A stretch of 64,000 nt of DNA from an uncultured Flavobacteriaceae bacterium (GTDB taxonomy: Bacteria > Bacteroidota > Bacteroidia > Flavobacteriales > Flavobacteriaceae): the NCBI GenBank assembly GCA_949372605.1, contig CASIAE010000013.1, positions 1 to 64,000 of the forward strand. The letters are read 5' to 3'. The notes under the pieces are model-generated. The model had not been told where the DNA came from. It ran no database searches and was given only the letters and a program-made list of their open reading frames with translations. Shown piece by piece: positions 53,006 to 61,538 of this stretch; position 1 is the stretch's first letter; every line of letters begins with the position of its first letter. Position numbers and translations under genes: made by a program.

Positions 53006-55480
53006 TTGAAAAACAGCTGTAGACTTTTCATTTTATTTATTTTGATCTCGGTGTTGCTATCTGCTTGCGCTACTGAGAAGAATAGATTTGTTAATCGGCA
53101 GTATCATTTCATTACGACTAAATACAATGTTTTGTTTAATGGTAAAGAAGCCCTTGCCATCGGCACCTCTATTTTAGATCAGGTATACGACGACAATTTT
53201 TTTGAAATCCTCCCGGTTGAGCCCATTGCCATTAATGGTGAAAACATTGATAACACAACCATAATTCCAGGTTTTGCAAAGGCTGAGGAGAAGGCGGTAA
53301 AAGCCATTCAAAAACACTCCATGAACATCAAAGGCGTTCAACGCAATAGTAAAATTGACGAAGCCTATCTGCTTTTGGGGAAGGCGCGATATTATGACCG
53401 TAGGTTTTTCCCGGCGCTGGAAGCGTTCAATTATCTACTTGAAAATTATGCAGATCCCAAAACATACGTTGAAGGAAGGATCTGGAGAGAAAAAACCAAC
53501 CTTCGTTTAAAAAACGAAGAATTGGCGATAAAGAATTTGAGGAGTTTGGCTTTAAACCTAAATCCTAACGGTAAATTCCACAGTCCCTCAAATTCAACCA
53601 TTGCTCAGGCTTTTATAAACACAAAACAATTAGATTCTGCGCTATATTTCATTAAACGTGCAGCTCTTACTGCAAAATCGAAGGCAAAAAAAGGCCGTTT
53701 TCTTTTTATTACTGGACAGCTTTTCGAATCACTTCAAAAAACCGATTCCGCTGCATGGGCCTATAGCGAAGTAGTCAACCTTAAAAGGAAAAGCCCCAGG
53801 AAATATTGGATAAATGCTGAAATAAAAAGGCTGCAAATTCGATACCAACTCGACAGTATTTCACCAATCCCTGAGTATCTAAAACTTGACAATAATTACG
53901 AAAACAAACCATTTGAGCACTGGATTAAAAGAGCAATGGGTCAATATTATCTCAAACAAAGCCAAGACAGTTTGGGGAGATACTATTTAGTTCAATCAAA
54001 TCGCTCGGAATACATCGACTTTCCAACAGGAAAAGCCAACTATAGAGACTTGGTAGATTATCATTTTAACAATGGAGAATATCCATCTGCAGGCGCCTAT
54101 TTGGACAGTTTGATTGCTTTGTATCCAGAGGGAACCATTGATAGAAAAAGAACTCAACGCGAGCGGGACAATCTAAACGGAGTTATTAAATACGAAAGAA
54201 TCGTTGCGACCACTGACAGTTTGCTTTACTTGACTTCATTAAGTGACTCCGCTCAAATAAAACATTTTGAAGATTTCATTAAACAAAAAGAATTAAAAGC
54301 ACTTGCTGGTGTTAAAGAAGAAGAAAAAGGCGCATTTTCATTTCTTTCAAGATCAAAAGCTTCTAATCAGTTTTATTTTTACAATCCCTCACTTGTCATT
54401 CAGGGGCAACAAAAGTTTCAATCCAGTTGGGGAAATCGACCGAATGTTGATAATTGGCGAATTGCAGCCAGTTTAAGTAATAACGTAAATACTAAAGACC
54501 AAGCTGCAACAGCGTATTCAGGAGAAGAAATTTTTGTAGAAACTCCCGAAAGCTATGTCGCTTCGCTTCCTAGTACTGAAAACGAAAAAGACAGTATTAA
54601 GAGCCTAAACGATAATTCTTATCTTCAATTGGGGATGATTTACAAAGAAAATTTTAAAAATCTAGTTTTAGCAAGAAATCGTTTAGAACATTTGATTGAC
54701 CAAAACCCAGCCCCAGAGATAATGGCTCCCGCCCTTTATTACCTTTATAAAATTTATGAGGATCCATCTCCTGTATTGGCAAACATCTATTTTGATCGGA
54801 TTGTAAAGGATTATCCAGAAACAGCTTATGGCAAGATGCTAAGTAATCCGGAAGGATTTAGATTATTAGAAATTGATTCTCCAGAGGGGATATATGAAAG
54901 TATCCTAAAGGACTACCTGTCTGGCGACTACTCTAGCTTTAACGAAAAGGTTGAGACTTTTTCAGTTCTTCTGGGAAGCACAAACTTTGCTCCAAAACTC
55001 GAACTCTTGATGGCAAATATGGAAGGGAGGTTGAAGGGGATTCCTGAATGGGAAGCGGCTCTTAATAAAATTCAAAGTAAATACCCTGAAACTCCCGAAG
55101 CCAATAAGGCGGTGGAAATGATGGCTCAAATCTCAAGGCCCAATTTTATTAATAATAAAAACAAGATTTATAAAAATTACAAGTGGATTATTAAATACAA
55201 CACAAAAGATTCTTTAGGTTTAAATTTAACCAAAATTAACCTTCAAGCCGAATTAGAGCGCAATCCAAAAGCGAACTGGTTTTTTTCTCAAGACCGATTT
55301 GATGAAGACCATGTTTTTTTAGTTTTACACGGAATAAGAGATCAAATAGACCTTAATGCTTGGAAAGAAAATTTTATTCCAAAAAACAAGGAAATCCTAA
55401 CTGCAAATAATTTTGTAATTTTATCTTCTCAATATCTAAAACTTTTAAAAGATAAAAACTTGACACCCTATGAAAAATAG
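53006..55480 (+). CDS. sprE: Type IX secretion/gliding lipoprotein SprE (PorW)
   Basis: SprE (PorW) is an outer-membrane lipoprotein with TPR repeats needed for type IX secretion and gliding. The 824-residue product starts at a TTG, has a lipoprotein signal ending LLSACATEKN, then the family's characteristic NRQYHFITTKYNVLFNGKEA near residue 31-50 and FFEILPVEPI near 71. Several TPR-like helical pairs follow (for example IDEAYLLLGKARYYDRRFFP near 118), ending in a helical C-terminal region. It is first in the run leading to the ATP synthase genes, an arrangement usual in Flavobacteriia; bactofilin starts within its last codons. Confidence 0.9.
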   Translation: MKNSCRLFILFILISVLLSACATEKNRFVNRQYHFITTKYNVLFNGKEALAIGTSILDQVYDDNFFEILPVEPIAINGENIDNTTIIPGFAKAEEKAVKAIQKHSMNIKGVQRNSKIDEAYLLLGKARYYDRRFFPALEAFNYLLENYADPKTYVEGRIWREKTNLRLKNEELAIKNLRSLALNLNPNGKFHSPSNSTIAQAFINTKQLDSALYFIKRAALTAKSKAKKGRFLFITGQLFESLQKTDSAAWAYSEVVNLKRKSPRKYWINAEIKRLQIRYQLDSISPIPEYLKLDNNYENKPFEHWIKRAMGQYYLKQSQDSLGRYYLVQSNRSEYIDFPTGKANYRDLVDYHFNNGEYPSAGAYLDSLIALYPEGTIDRKRTQRERDNLNGVIKYERIVATTDSLLYLTSLSDSAQIKHFEDFIKQKELKALAGVKEEEKGAFSFLSRSKASNQFYFYNPSLVIQGQQKFQSSWGNRPNVDNWRIAASLSNNVNTKDQAATAYSGEEIFVETPESYVASLPSTENEKDSIKSLNDNSYLQLGMIYKENFKNLVLARNRLEHLIDQNPAPEIMAPALYYLYKIYEDPSPVLANIYFDRIVKDYPETAYGKMLSNPEGFRLLEIDSPEGIYESILKDYLSGDYSSFNEKVETFSVLLGSTNFAPKLELLMANMEGRLKGIPEWEAALNKIQSKYPETPEANKAVEMMAQISRPNFINNKNKIYKNYKWIIKYNTKDSLGLNLTKINLQAELERNPKANWFFSQDRFDEDHVFLVLHGIRDQIDLNAWKENFIPKNKEILTANNFVILSSQYLKLLKDKNLTPYEK

Positions 55481-55853
55481 TGATATAAGTGGACAGTATA
55501 GTAGACTAGAAAACACAACGTCTGTTAAAGGAGACATCATCTCTGAGGGAGATTTCCGTATTGATGGCGTCTTGGAAGGGTCCATAAAAACCAAAGGCAA
55601 AGTAGTTATTGGCAAAGAGGGGTTTGTTAATGGATCTATCAATTGTTTAAGCGCGGATATTGAAGGAAAAATTCAAGGAAAAATTTATGTTTCTGAAGTT
55701 CTAAACCTTAGATCGACCAGTGACATCAATGGAGAAGCTGTTATCGGAAAACTTATTGTCGAGTCTGGAGCGAAATTTAACGCAACTTGTTCTATGAAAT
55801 CTGATAAAAACCGAGAAGAAGTAAAAGTACTTCAGGTAAATCAAACAACTTGA
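55470..55853 (+). CDS. Bactofilin family protein
   Basis: Bactofilins polymerise into cytoskeletal filaments without nucleotide. The 127-residue product has the short unstructured N-terminus and a right-handed beta-helix core of repeating hydrophobic pairs with Gly turns (SVKGDIISEGDFRIDGVLEG, VVIGKEGFVNGSI, ADIEGKIQGKIYV). The ATG overlaps the sprE 3' end by 11 bases. This gene is typically located here, upstream of atpZ. Confidence 0.92.
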   Translation: MKNSDISGQYSRLENTTSVKGDIISEGDFRIDGVLEGSIKTKGKVVIGKEGFVNGSINCLSADIEGKIQGKIYVSEVLNLRSTSDINGEAVIGKLIVESGAKFNATCSMKSDKNREEVKVLQVNQTT

Positions 55854-56050
55854 AAAAACGGCCTAAAAATTGGCTGATTTTTTCTGGACTTGCATTTCAA
55901 ATTGGGATCACAATGTACCTTATGATTCAATTGGGAAAGTGGATCGAAGTTAAGATGACATTAACCAACAATGTGCCAACACTAATATGCGCTCTTCTGG
56001 GGATGATTATCATTTTGGTTTTAATTCAAAGGCAAAATAAAAACCTATAA
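55850..56050 (+). CDS. AtpZ/AtpI family protein
   Basis: The 66-residue product has two membrane helices (residues about 10-28 and 42-60) with the AtpZ pattern GLAFQIGITMYLMIQLGKWIE. AtpI/AtpZ proteins assist c-ring assembly or magnesium/calcium handling for ATP synthase. The start is a TTG overlapping the bactofilin stop (TTGA). Confidence 0.85.
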   Translation: MKKRPKNWLIFSGLAFQIGITMYLMIQLGKWIEVKMTLTNNVPTLICALLGMIIILVLIQRQNKNL

Positions 56051-56056
56051 CCCTTC

Positions 56057-56443
56057 ATGTTGAAGTACTTTTTTAAATTTTCTTTAATCCTAATTTTATC
56101 GAGCCTCCTTGTATTTACGATTCACTTGGGATTTCTTATTTTTATTGAAAGTCCCCTCTGGGGCTACTACATTCTACCATCGTATTTATTTAATCTACTT
56201 ACCGCACTTTTTTTTTATATGGCGTTGGCATATGTCTCTAGAAAAGAAGAAACGCAAATGGGTTGGTTTTTTTTACTCTTCAGCGGGCTTAAGTTTTTAC
56301 TTTTTTTTGCCCTGCTTTACCCACTCTTTAATGCTGATGGTCTTTTGCAACGTCAAGAATTTGTAACATTTTTTGTCCCCTACACCTCTTGTCTTTTTAT
56401 CGTAATCAGGCATCTAATAAAATTTTCAAACCCGAGCAGTTGA
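56057..56443 (+). CDS. DUF6168 family membrane protein
   Basis: The 128-residue product has four membrane segments and no catalytic motif. It matches DUF6168, which in Flavobacteriia lies between atpZ and atpB and probably helps build the F0 sector. The sixth base after the atpZ stop begins its ATG, and the atpB promoter follows downstream. Confidence 0.8.
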   Translation: MLKYFFKFSLILILSSLLVFTIHLGFLIFIESPLWGYYILPSYLFNLLTALFFYMALAYVSRKEETQMGWFFLLFSGLKFLLFFALLYPLFNADGLLQRQEFVTFFVPYTSCLFIVIRHLIKFSNPSS

Positions 56444-56506
56444 ACGATTGAAACGAATTTGTCAAAATATGTTCTAAAAGTCCTTTATTTTATTTTCTGA
56501 ATAACA

Positions 56507-56514
56507 TATATTTG
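56507..56514 (+). promoter_or_regulatory. -7 promoter element (TATATTTG) of the atpBEFHAG operon
   Basis: The exact match lies 14 bases before the atpB ATG at 56529 and would let the ATP synthase genes be transcribed separately from sprE. Confidence 0.65.
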
Positions 56515-56528
56515 CAGCCAATTTAATC

Positions 56529-57639
56529 ATGAGATTAGGTTTAATAATCGGTATGCCAAAAAAACTACATTCTAAATTTCTCATATTTTTCCTTTTAGGT
56601 CTGGCTTTTATTAACGCCAAAGAAACTTTAAATGAATCAGCAAGCGTGGACAACCTCAAAGCTGAAATCAAAGAATATATTCTCCACCATCTTCAAGATA
56701 ATCACGACTTTAATTTGCTGTCCTATACAAACAAGCTAGGAGAAAAGGTTCATATTGGGGCTCCACTTCCAGTTATCCTTTGGGACGAAGGGTTAAAAAT
56801 ATTTTCTTCTTCAAAACTTAACCACGGTAAAAGTGTAGCGCATGTTGGAGAAAACTATTATAAATTAGATCACGGTAAAATATACAAAACTGATGCTTCC
56901 GGAACGATCAATTATGACACTTTGCATGAGGCTTCTAACATAGTACCTTTAGACTTATCAATCACTAAAGGAGTAGTTAGTTTATTATTTACAGCGCTTA
57001 TAATGTTTTTGCTTTTTAAAGGATTGGCAGATTCTTACAAAAAAAAACGGTTTAGTAGCCAAGGGAATTGGCCGCTTTTTCGAACCAATTGTAATTTACA
57101 TCCGCGATGAAATTGCGATTCCTAACATTGGAGAAAAACACCACAGAAAATTTATGGGATATCTCCTAACCTTATTTTTCTTTGTTTGGTTTTTAAACCT
57201 TTTAGGACTAACCCCCCTCGGCATCAATGTGACCGGAAATATAGCCGTAACTTTTTGTTTGGCCCTTATCACGTTTGTGATTACTAATATATCAGGTAAA
57301 AAAGAATATTGGAAACACATCTTCTGGATGCCAGGAGTTCCGTGGCCAATGAAAATAGTTTTGGCTCCGATTGAATTTCTTGGGGTATTAATTAAGCCCT
57401 TTTCATTAATGATACGTTTGTACGCAAATATATCTGCTGGCCACATTGTATTGATGAGTTTAATTTCATTAATATTTGTATTTAAAAACTTTATAGGATC
57501 AAGCCTTTCTTTTATGTTGGCTTTTTCTATTTCAATAATAGAAATTCTTGTTGCAGCGCTACAAGCTTATATATTTACAGTCTTGTCAGCATTGTATTTT
57601 GGTTTCGCAGTAGAAGAACATGATCACGATGATCATTAA
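56529..57639 (+). pseudogene. atpB: ATP synthase F0 subunit a, frameshifted at an A9 run
   Basis: The first frame (56529-57110) holds the signal-like N-terminus, the conserved KLGEKVHIGAPLPVILW region and the first membrane helix, then runs into a poly-A tract (nine A at about 57039-57047) and leaves the family sequence. Another frame resumes at the tract as NGLVAKGIGRFFEPIVIYIRDEIAIPN and continues through MIRLYANISAGHIVL, with the essential Arg of subunit a, to a His/Asp-rich end at 57639. Removing one A restores a 370-residue protein. Because ATP synthase is important, the shift is either an error in this sequence, a slippage-corrected gene, or a true lesion. Confidence 0.92.
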
Positions 57640-57672
57640 GTAATGAATGTATAATTTAATAAATAATTAGTT

Positions 57673-57864
57673 ATGGTAATTCCAGATATTGTAGGAGCAG
57701 GTTTAGTAGTAATCGGAGTAGGTATTGGCATCGGATCTATCGGAAGAGGAGCGATGGAAGCGATTGGTCGTCAGCCAGATGCTACAGGAAAAATTCAAAC
57801 AGCAATGTTAATAGCAGCGGCCCTTGTTGAGGGGATTGGTTTTGCAGCACTATTTGCAGTATAA
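57673..57864 (+). CDS. atpE: ATP synthase F0 subunit c
   Basis: The 63-residue proteolipid forms the rotor ring. Two membrane helices carry the Gly-rich GVGIGIGSIGRGAMEAIGRQP motif with the conserved R-Q-P loop, and the proton-binding Glu in LVEGIGFAALF. The residue after Glu is Gly, not the Ser/Thr expected of a sodium-binding ring, so it is probably proton-driven. A stem-loop follows the gene. Confidence 0.95.
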   Translation: MVIPDIVGAGLVVIGVGIGIGSIGRGAMEAIGRQPDATGKIQTAMLIAAALVEGIGFAALFAV

Positions 57865-57867
57865 CAA

Positions 57868-57898
57868 CTAACGTTAGCCTGACCGTGGAACGGTTTTT
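57868..57898 (+). promoter_or_regulatory. Palindrome and stem-loop between atpE and atpF
   Basis: The palindrome CTAACGTTAG is followed by ACCGT-GGA-ACGGT (57882-57894) and a short T run. The hairpin is too small to be a sure terminator but could attenuate or protect the atpE message, helping make more c subunit than the other subunits. Confidence 0.4.
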
Positions 57899-57929
57899 AA
57901 AGGCAGCATATTGATCAAAAACTTTTCAA

Positions 57930-58428
57930 ATGGAAAAACTAATCAGTGAATTTTCTTTTGGGTTATTTTTCTGGCAACTCTTTATTTTTATAGGGTTAAT
58001 CCTCTTATTAAAAAAGTTTGCTTGGAAACCAATCTTGGATGCGGTTAATGAAAGAGAGACATCCATTAAAGATGCACTTTCTTCAGCTGACGATGCCAGG
58101 AAAGAAATGGCTTCTCTACAACAAGACAATCAAAAGGTTTTACAAGAGGCTAAAGCAGAAAGAGAAGCTTTGTTAAAAGAAGCCCGAATATATGGTGTGG
58201 ATTTATTAGCCAAGGCCAAAGAAAATGCCAAATTAGAAGCCGATAAGATTTTGACACAAGCCCGAGAGGCGATTCAAAACGAAAAGCGTGCTGCGATTAA
58301 TGAACTTAAAAATCAAGTAGCTCATATTTCATTAGAAATAGCTGAGAAATTGATTGAGAGGGAGCTAGAGGACAAAAACAAACAGACCAGTTTGAGTTGA
58401 AAAATTACTAAAGGACGCTTCTTTATAA
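57930..58428 (+). CDS. atpF: ATP synthase F0 subunit b, apparent frameshift near 3' end
   Basis: Subunit b is the stator stalk. The product has one membrane helix (LFFWQLFIFIGLILLLKKFA) followed by a long charged coiled coil. In the first frame it stops after NKQTSLS at 58400. Deleting one A in CCAGTTTGAGTTG restores SLVEKLLKDASL and a stop at 58428, the normal ending of flavobacterial subunit b. The loss would remove only about 11 C-terminal residues that contact the F1 sector, so the effect could be mild. Confidence 0.88.
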
Positions 58429-58435
58429 ATAGCTT

Positions 58436-58972
58436 ATGAAATCTAGTCGCGCAGCATTGAGATATGCCAAAGCACTTTTAAACTTTGCTCTGGAAAACAA
58501 ACAAGAGGAAGTAGTTGCAAAAGAAATGCAAACAGTGCTTTCAATAATCAATGATAGTCCTGAACTAGAGGTAGCACTCGACAATCCCATATTATCGGGA
58601 TCTAAAAAAAGCCTATTAATGGCAGAGGTTTTCAAGAGCAATTCAAAAACCACACAAAGTCTTTTTTCTTTGTTGTCAATAAACAAAAGAGAAGGGATTC
58701 TTGGAGCAGTAGCCGCTCAGTATTCAATGCTTTATGACAAACATCAAGGTATTGTTGAGGCGACCGTGATTACAGCAGTTGCATTGACCCAAGTGGTGGA
58801 AAAGAAAGTTTTGGAAAAAGCCTCTCTATTAACTTCGTTGAAAGTGCAACTTAAGAATATTATCGATCCTACGATTAAAGGTGGTTTTATTCTTAGGGTT
58901 GGAGATTTACAATACAATGCAAGCGTTTTAGATCGTTTGGAAAGACTAAAAAGAGAATTGATTACATCCTAA
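58436..58972 (+). CDS. atpH: ATP synthase F1 subunit delta
   Basis: The 178-residue stator protein begins [19 protein letters not shown], the usual start, has [20 protein letters not shown] near residue 45-63 and the C-terminal [20 protein letters not shown] near 147, the family signature. It starts seven bases after the restored atpF stop. Confidence 0.95.
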   Translation: MKSSRAALRYAKALLNFALENKQEEVVAKEMQTVLSIINDSPELEVALDNPILSGSKKSLLMAEVFKSNSKTTQSLFSLLSINKREGILGAVAAQYSMLYDKHQGIVEATVITAVALTQVVEKKVLEKASLLTSLKVQLKNIIDPTIKGGFILRVGDLQYNASVLDRLERLKRELITS

Positions 58973-58994
58973 TAAATTTTTAAAATACAATAAG

Positions 58995-60572
58995 ATGGCA
59001 GAAGTTAAGCCCGCTGAAGTTTCAGCAATATTAAAAAATCAACTAGCAGGATTCGAAGCTAAAGCATCCTTAGATGAGGTAGGGACCGTCCTTCAAGTAG
59101 GAGACGGAATTGCCCGTGTTTATGGACTTACTCATGCTGAATATGGAGAATTGGTAACCTTCGAAAATGGAGTTGATGGAATGGTACTTAACTTGGAAGA
59201 GGACAATGTGGGGGTTGTATTATTAGGCCCTTCAAAAGAAATTAAAGAAGGAGATACTGTAAAACGAACCAAACAAATTGCTTCTATTAACGTAGGAGAA
59301 GGGATTGTTGGTCGTGTGGTAAACACCTTAGGTCTTCCAATTGACGGAAAAGGCCCTATCGAAGGCGAAACCTATCAAATGCCACTGGAGCGTAAAGCAC
59401 CAGGTGTAATCTTTAGACAACCCGTAAACGAACCATTACAGACAGGTATAAAATCAATCGACGCGATGATTCCTGTTGGAAAGGGACAAAGGGAATTGGT
59501 TATTGGTGATCGTCAGACAGGGAAAACCACTGTTTGTATTGATACAATTTTAAATCAAAAAGAATTTTATGATGCTGGCGAACCAGTATATTGTATTTAT
59601 GTTGCAATAGGGCAAAAGGCCTCTACTGTTGCAGGAATTGCAAAAACACTCGAAGATAAAGGAGCTTTAGTTTACACGACAATTGTCGCTGCCAACGCAT
59701 CCGATCCAGCGCCAATGCAGGTATATGCACCTTTCGCAGGAGCAGCCATTGGGGAATATTTTAGAGACACAGGCCGTCCAGCTTTGATTATATATGATGA
59801 CCTTTCTAAACAAGCAGTAGCTTATCGTGAAGTATCACTTTTATTAAGACGTCCACCAGGACGTGAAGCTTACCCTGGAGATGTATTTTATCTACACTCT
59901 AGATTACTAGAACGTGCTGCAAAAGTAATTGCGAATGATGAAATTGCTAAAGGGATGAATGACCTTCCTGATTCGTTAAAACCAATCGTTAAAGGTGGAG
60001 GATCGCTTACAGCACTTCCTATTATAGAAACACAAGCAGGAGATGTATCTGCCTATATACCTACTAACGTAATTTCGATTACGGATGGACAGATTTTCCT
60101 TGAGTCTGACCTTTTTAACTCCGGAGTTCGTCCAGCAATTAACGTTGGGATATCTGTATCAAGAGTTGGAGGATCAGCACAAATTAAATCTATGAAAAAA
60201 GTTGCGGGAACATTGAAGTTAGACCAAGCACAATTCCGGGAATTGGAAGCATTTGCTAAATTTGGATCTGACTTAGATGCTGTAACCTTGAATGTGATTG
60301 AAAAAGGAAGACGAAATGTTGAGATTTTAAAGCAAGCTCAAAACGATCCTTTTACCGTAGAAGATCAAGTAGCGATCATCTACGCAGGTTCGAAAAATTT
60401 ATTGAGAAAAGTTCCTGTAAATAAGGTAAAGGAATTTGAAACCTCTTTCTTGGAGGCGCTCAAAAAGAATCACCCTAAAACATTGACCTCTTTAAAGGCA
60501 GGGAAATTAACAGATGACGTTTTAGACGCCTTGAATTCAACAGCAGCCGAAACCTCAAAATTATTTGAATAG
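58995..60572 (+). CDS. atpA: ATP synthase F1 subunit alpha
   Basis: The 525-residue product has the beta-barrel N-terminus, Walker A GDRQTGKT near residue 172, [20 protein letters not shown] near 272-292 and [20 protein letters not shown] near 293. The C-terminal helical domain follows. Length is standard. atpD and atpC are not in the window, as is normal for this phylum, where they sit elsewhere. Confidence 0.98.
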   Translation: MAEVKPAEVSAILKNQLAGFEAKASLDEVGTVLQVGDGIARVYGLTHAEYGELVTFENGVDGMVLNLEEDNVGVVLLGPSKEIKEGDTVKRTKQIASINVGEGIVGRVVNTLGLPIDGKGPIEGETYQMPLERKAPGVIFRQPVNEPLQTGIKSIDAMIPVGKGQRELVIGDRQTGKTTVCIDTILNQKEFYDAGEPVYCIYVAIGQKASTVAGIAKTLEDKGALVYTTIVAANASDPAPMQVYAPFAGAAIGEYFRDTGRPALIIYDDLSKQAVAYREVSLLLRRPPGREAYPGDVFYLHSRLLERAAKVIANDEIAKGMNDLPDSLKPIVKGGGSLTALPIIETQAGDVSAYIPTNVISITDGQIFLESDLFNSGVRPAINVGISVSRVGGSAQIKSMKKVAGTLKLDQAQFRELEAFAKFGSDLDAVTLNVIEKGRRNVEILKQAQNDPFTVEDQVAIIYAGSKNLLRKVPVNKVKEFETSFLEALKKNHPKTLTSLKAGKLTDDVLDALNSTAAETSKLFE

Positions 60573-60575
60573 TCC

Positions 60576-61439
60576 ATGGCAAACCTGAAAGAAATAAGAA
60601 ACCGTATTGCTTCGGTCTCATCGACCATGCAGATTACTAGTGCAATGAAAATGGTATCGGCTGCTAAGCTCAAAAAGGCTCAGGATGCAATTACGGCCAT
60701 GCGACCTTATTCGGATAAATTGAAGGAATTGATTCAGGACCTAAGCGAAAGTGCAGACACTGATCAGCCAAACCCCTTCGCTGCAGTACGTCAGGAAGAG
60801 AAAATCCTGTTGGTCGCCATTACTTCCAATCGTGGACTTTGTGGAGCCTTTAATACTAATGTTATTAAAGAAACATTGCGTTTGTCAAAAGAGGAATTTG
60901 AGGGTAAAACGGTCGAATTAGTCACTATCGGAAAAAAAGGAAGTGATATTCTTTCAAAATCATTACCGTTTAAAAGCAGTCATGATGATGTGTTCGATGA
61001 TCTAACCTTTGAAAACACGGCAAAGGTTGCCAAAAGTATCATGGAGGCGTTTGTCGGGTCAGAATATGATAAGGTAATACTGATATACAACCGTTTTAAA
61101 AACGCCGCTACTCAGCTAATTACTGTCGAGCCATTTCTTCCTATAGTTTCTGAATCATCTGAGGAAGAAACGAGCAATGGGGATTATATCTTCGAGCCAT
61201 CACAGGCAGAAATCATTAATGAGTTATTACCCAAATCATTAAAAATCCAATTGTTTAAAGCAATTCGTGATTCATTGGCCAGTGAGCATGGTGCAAGAAT
61301 GACTGCAATGCACAAAGCAACAGATAATGCAACAGAGCTGAGAGATCAACTTAAATTGACTTACAACAAAGCACGTCAAGCAGCCATTACTAATGAAATA
61401 CTCGAAATTGTTGGCGGGGCGGAAGCCTTAAAAGGATAG
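60576..61439 (+). CDS. atpG: ATP synthase F1 subunit gamma
   Basis: The 287-residue central shaft begins MANLKEIRNRIASVSSTMQI with the following TSAMKMVSAAKLKKAQ, and ends with the second long helix containing ARMTAMHKATDNATELRDQL and ITNEILEIVGGAEAL, both family signatures. It is the last gene of the operon. Confidence 0.97.
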   Translation: MANLKEIRNRIASVSSTMQITSAMKMVSAAKLKKAQDAITAMRPYSDKLKELIQDLSESADTDQPNPFAAVRQEEKILLVAITSNRGLCGAFNTNVIKETLRLSKEEFEGKTVELVTIGKKGSDILSKSLPFKSSHDDVFDDLTFENTAKVAKSIMEAFVGSEYDKVILIYNRFKNAATQLITVEPFLPIVSESSEEETSNGDYIFEPSQAEIINELLPKSLKIQLFKAIRDSLASEHGARMTAMHKATDNATELRDQLKLTYNKARQAAITNEILEIVGGAEALKG

Positions 61440-61538
61440 ATTTTAAATCACTAAACCTCCTTATTTAATGAGATTTTTTTTACTGTATGATCCCCTCACC
61501 AATTTTAATTAATTTTGGATGACATAAATTAATATTAC

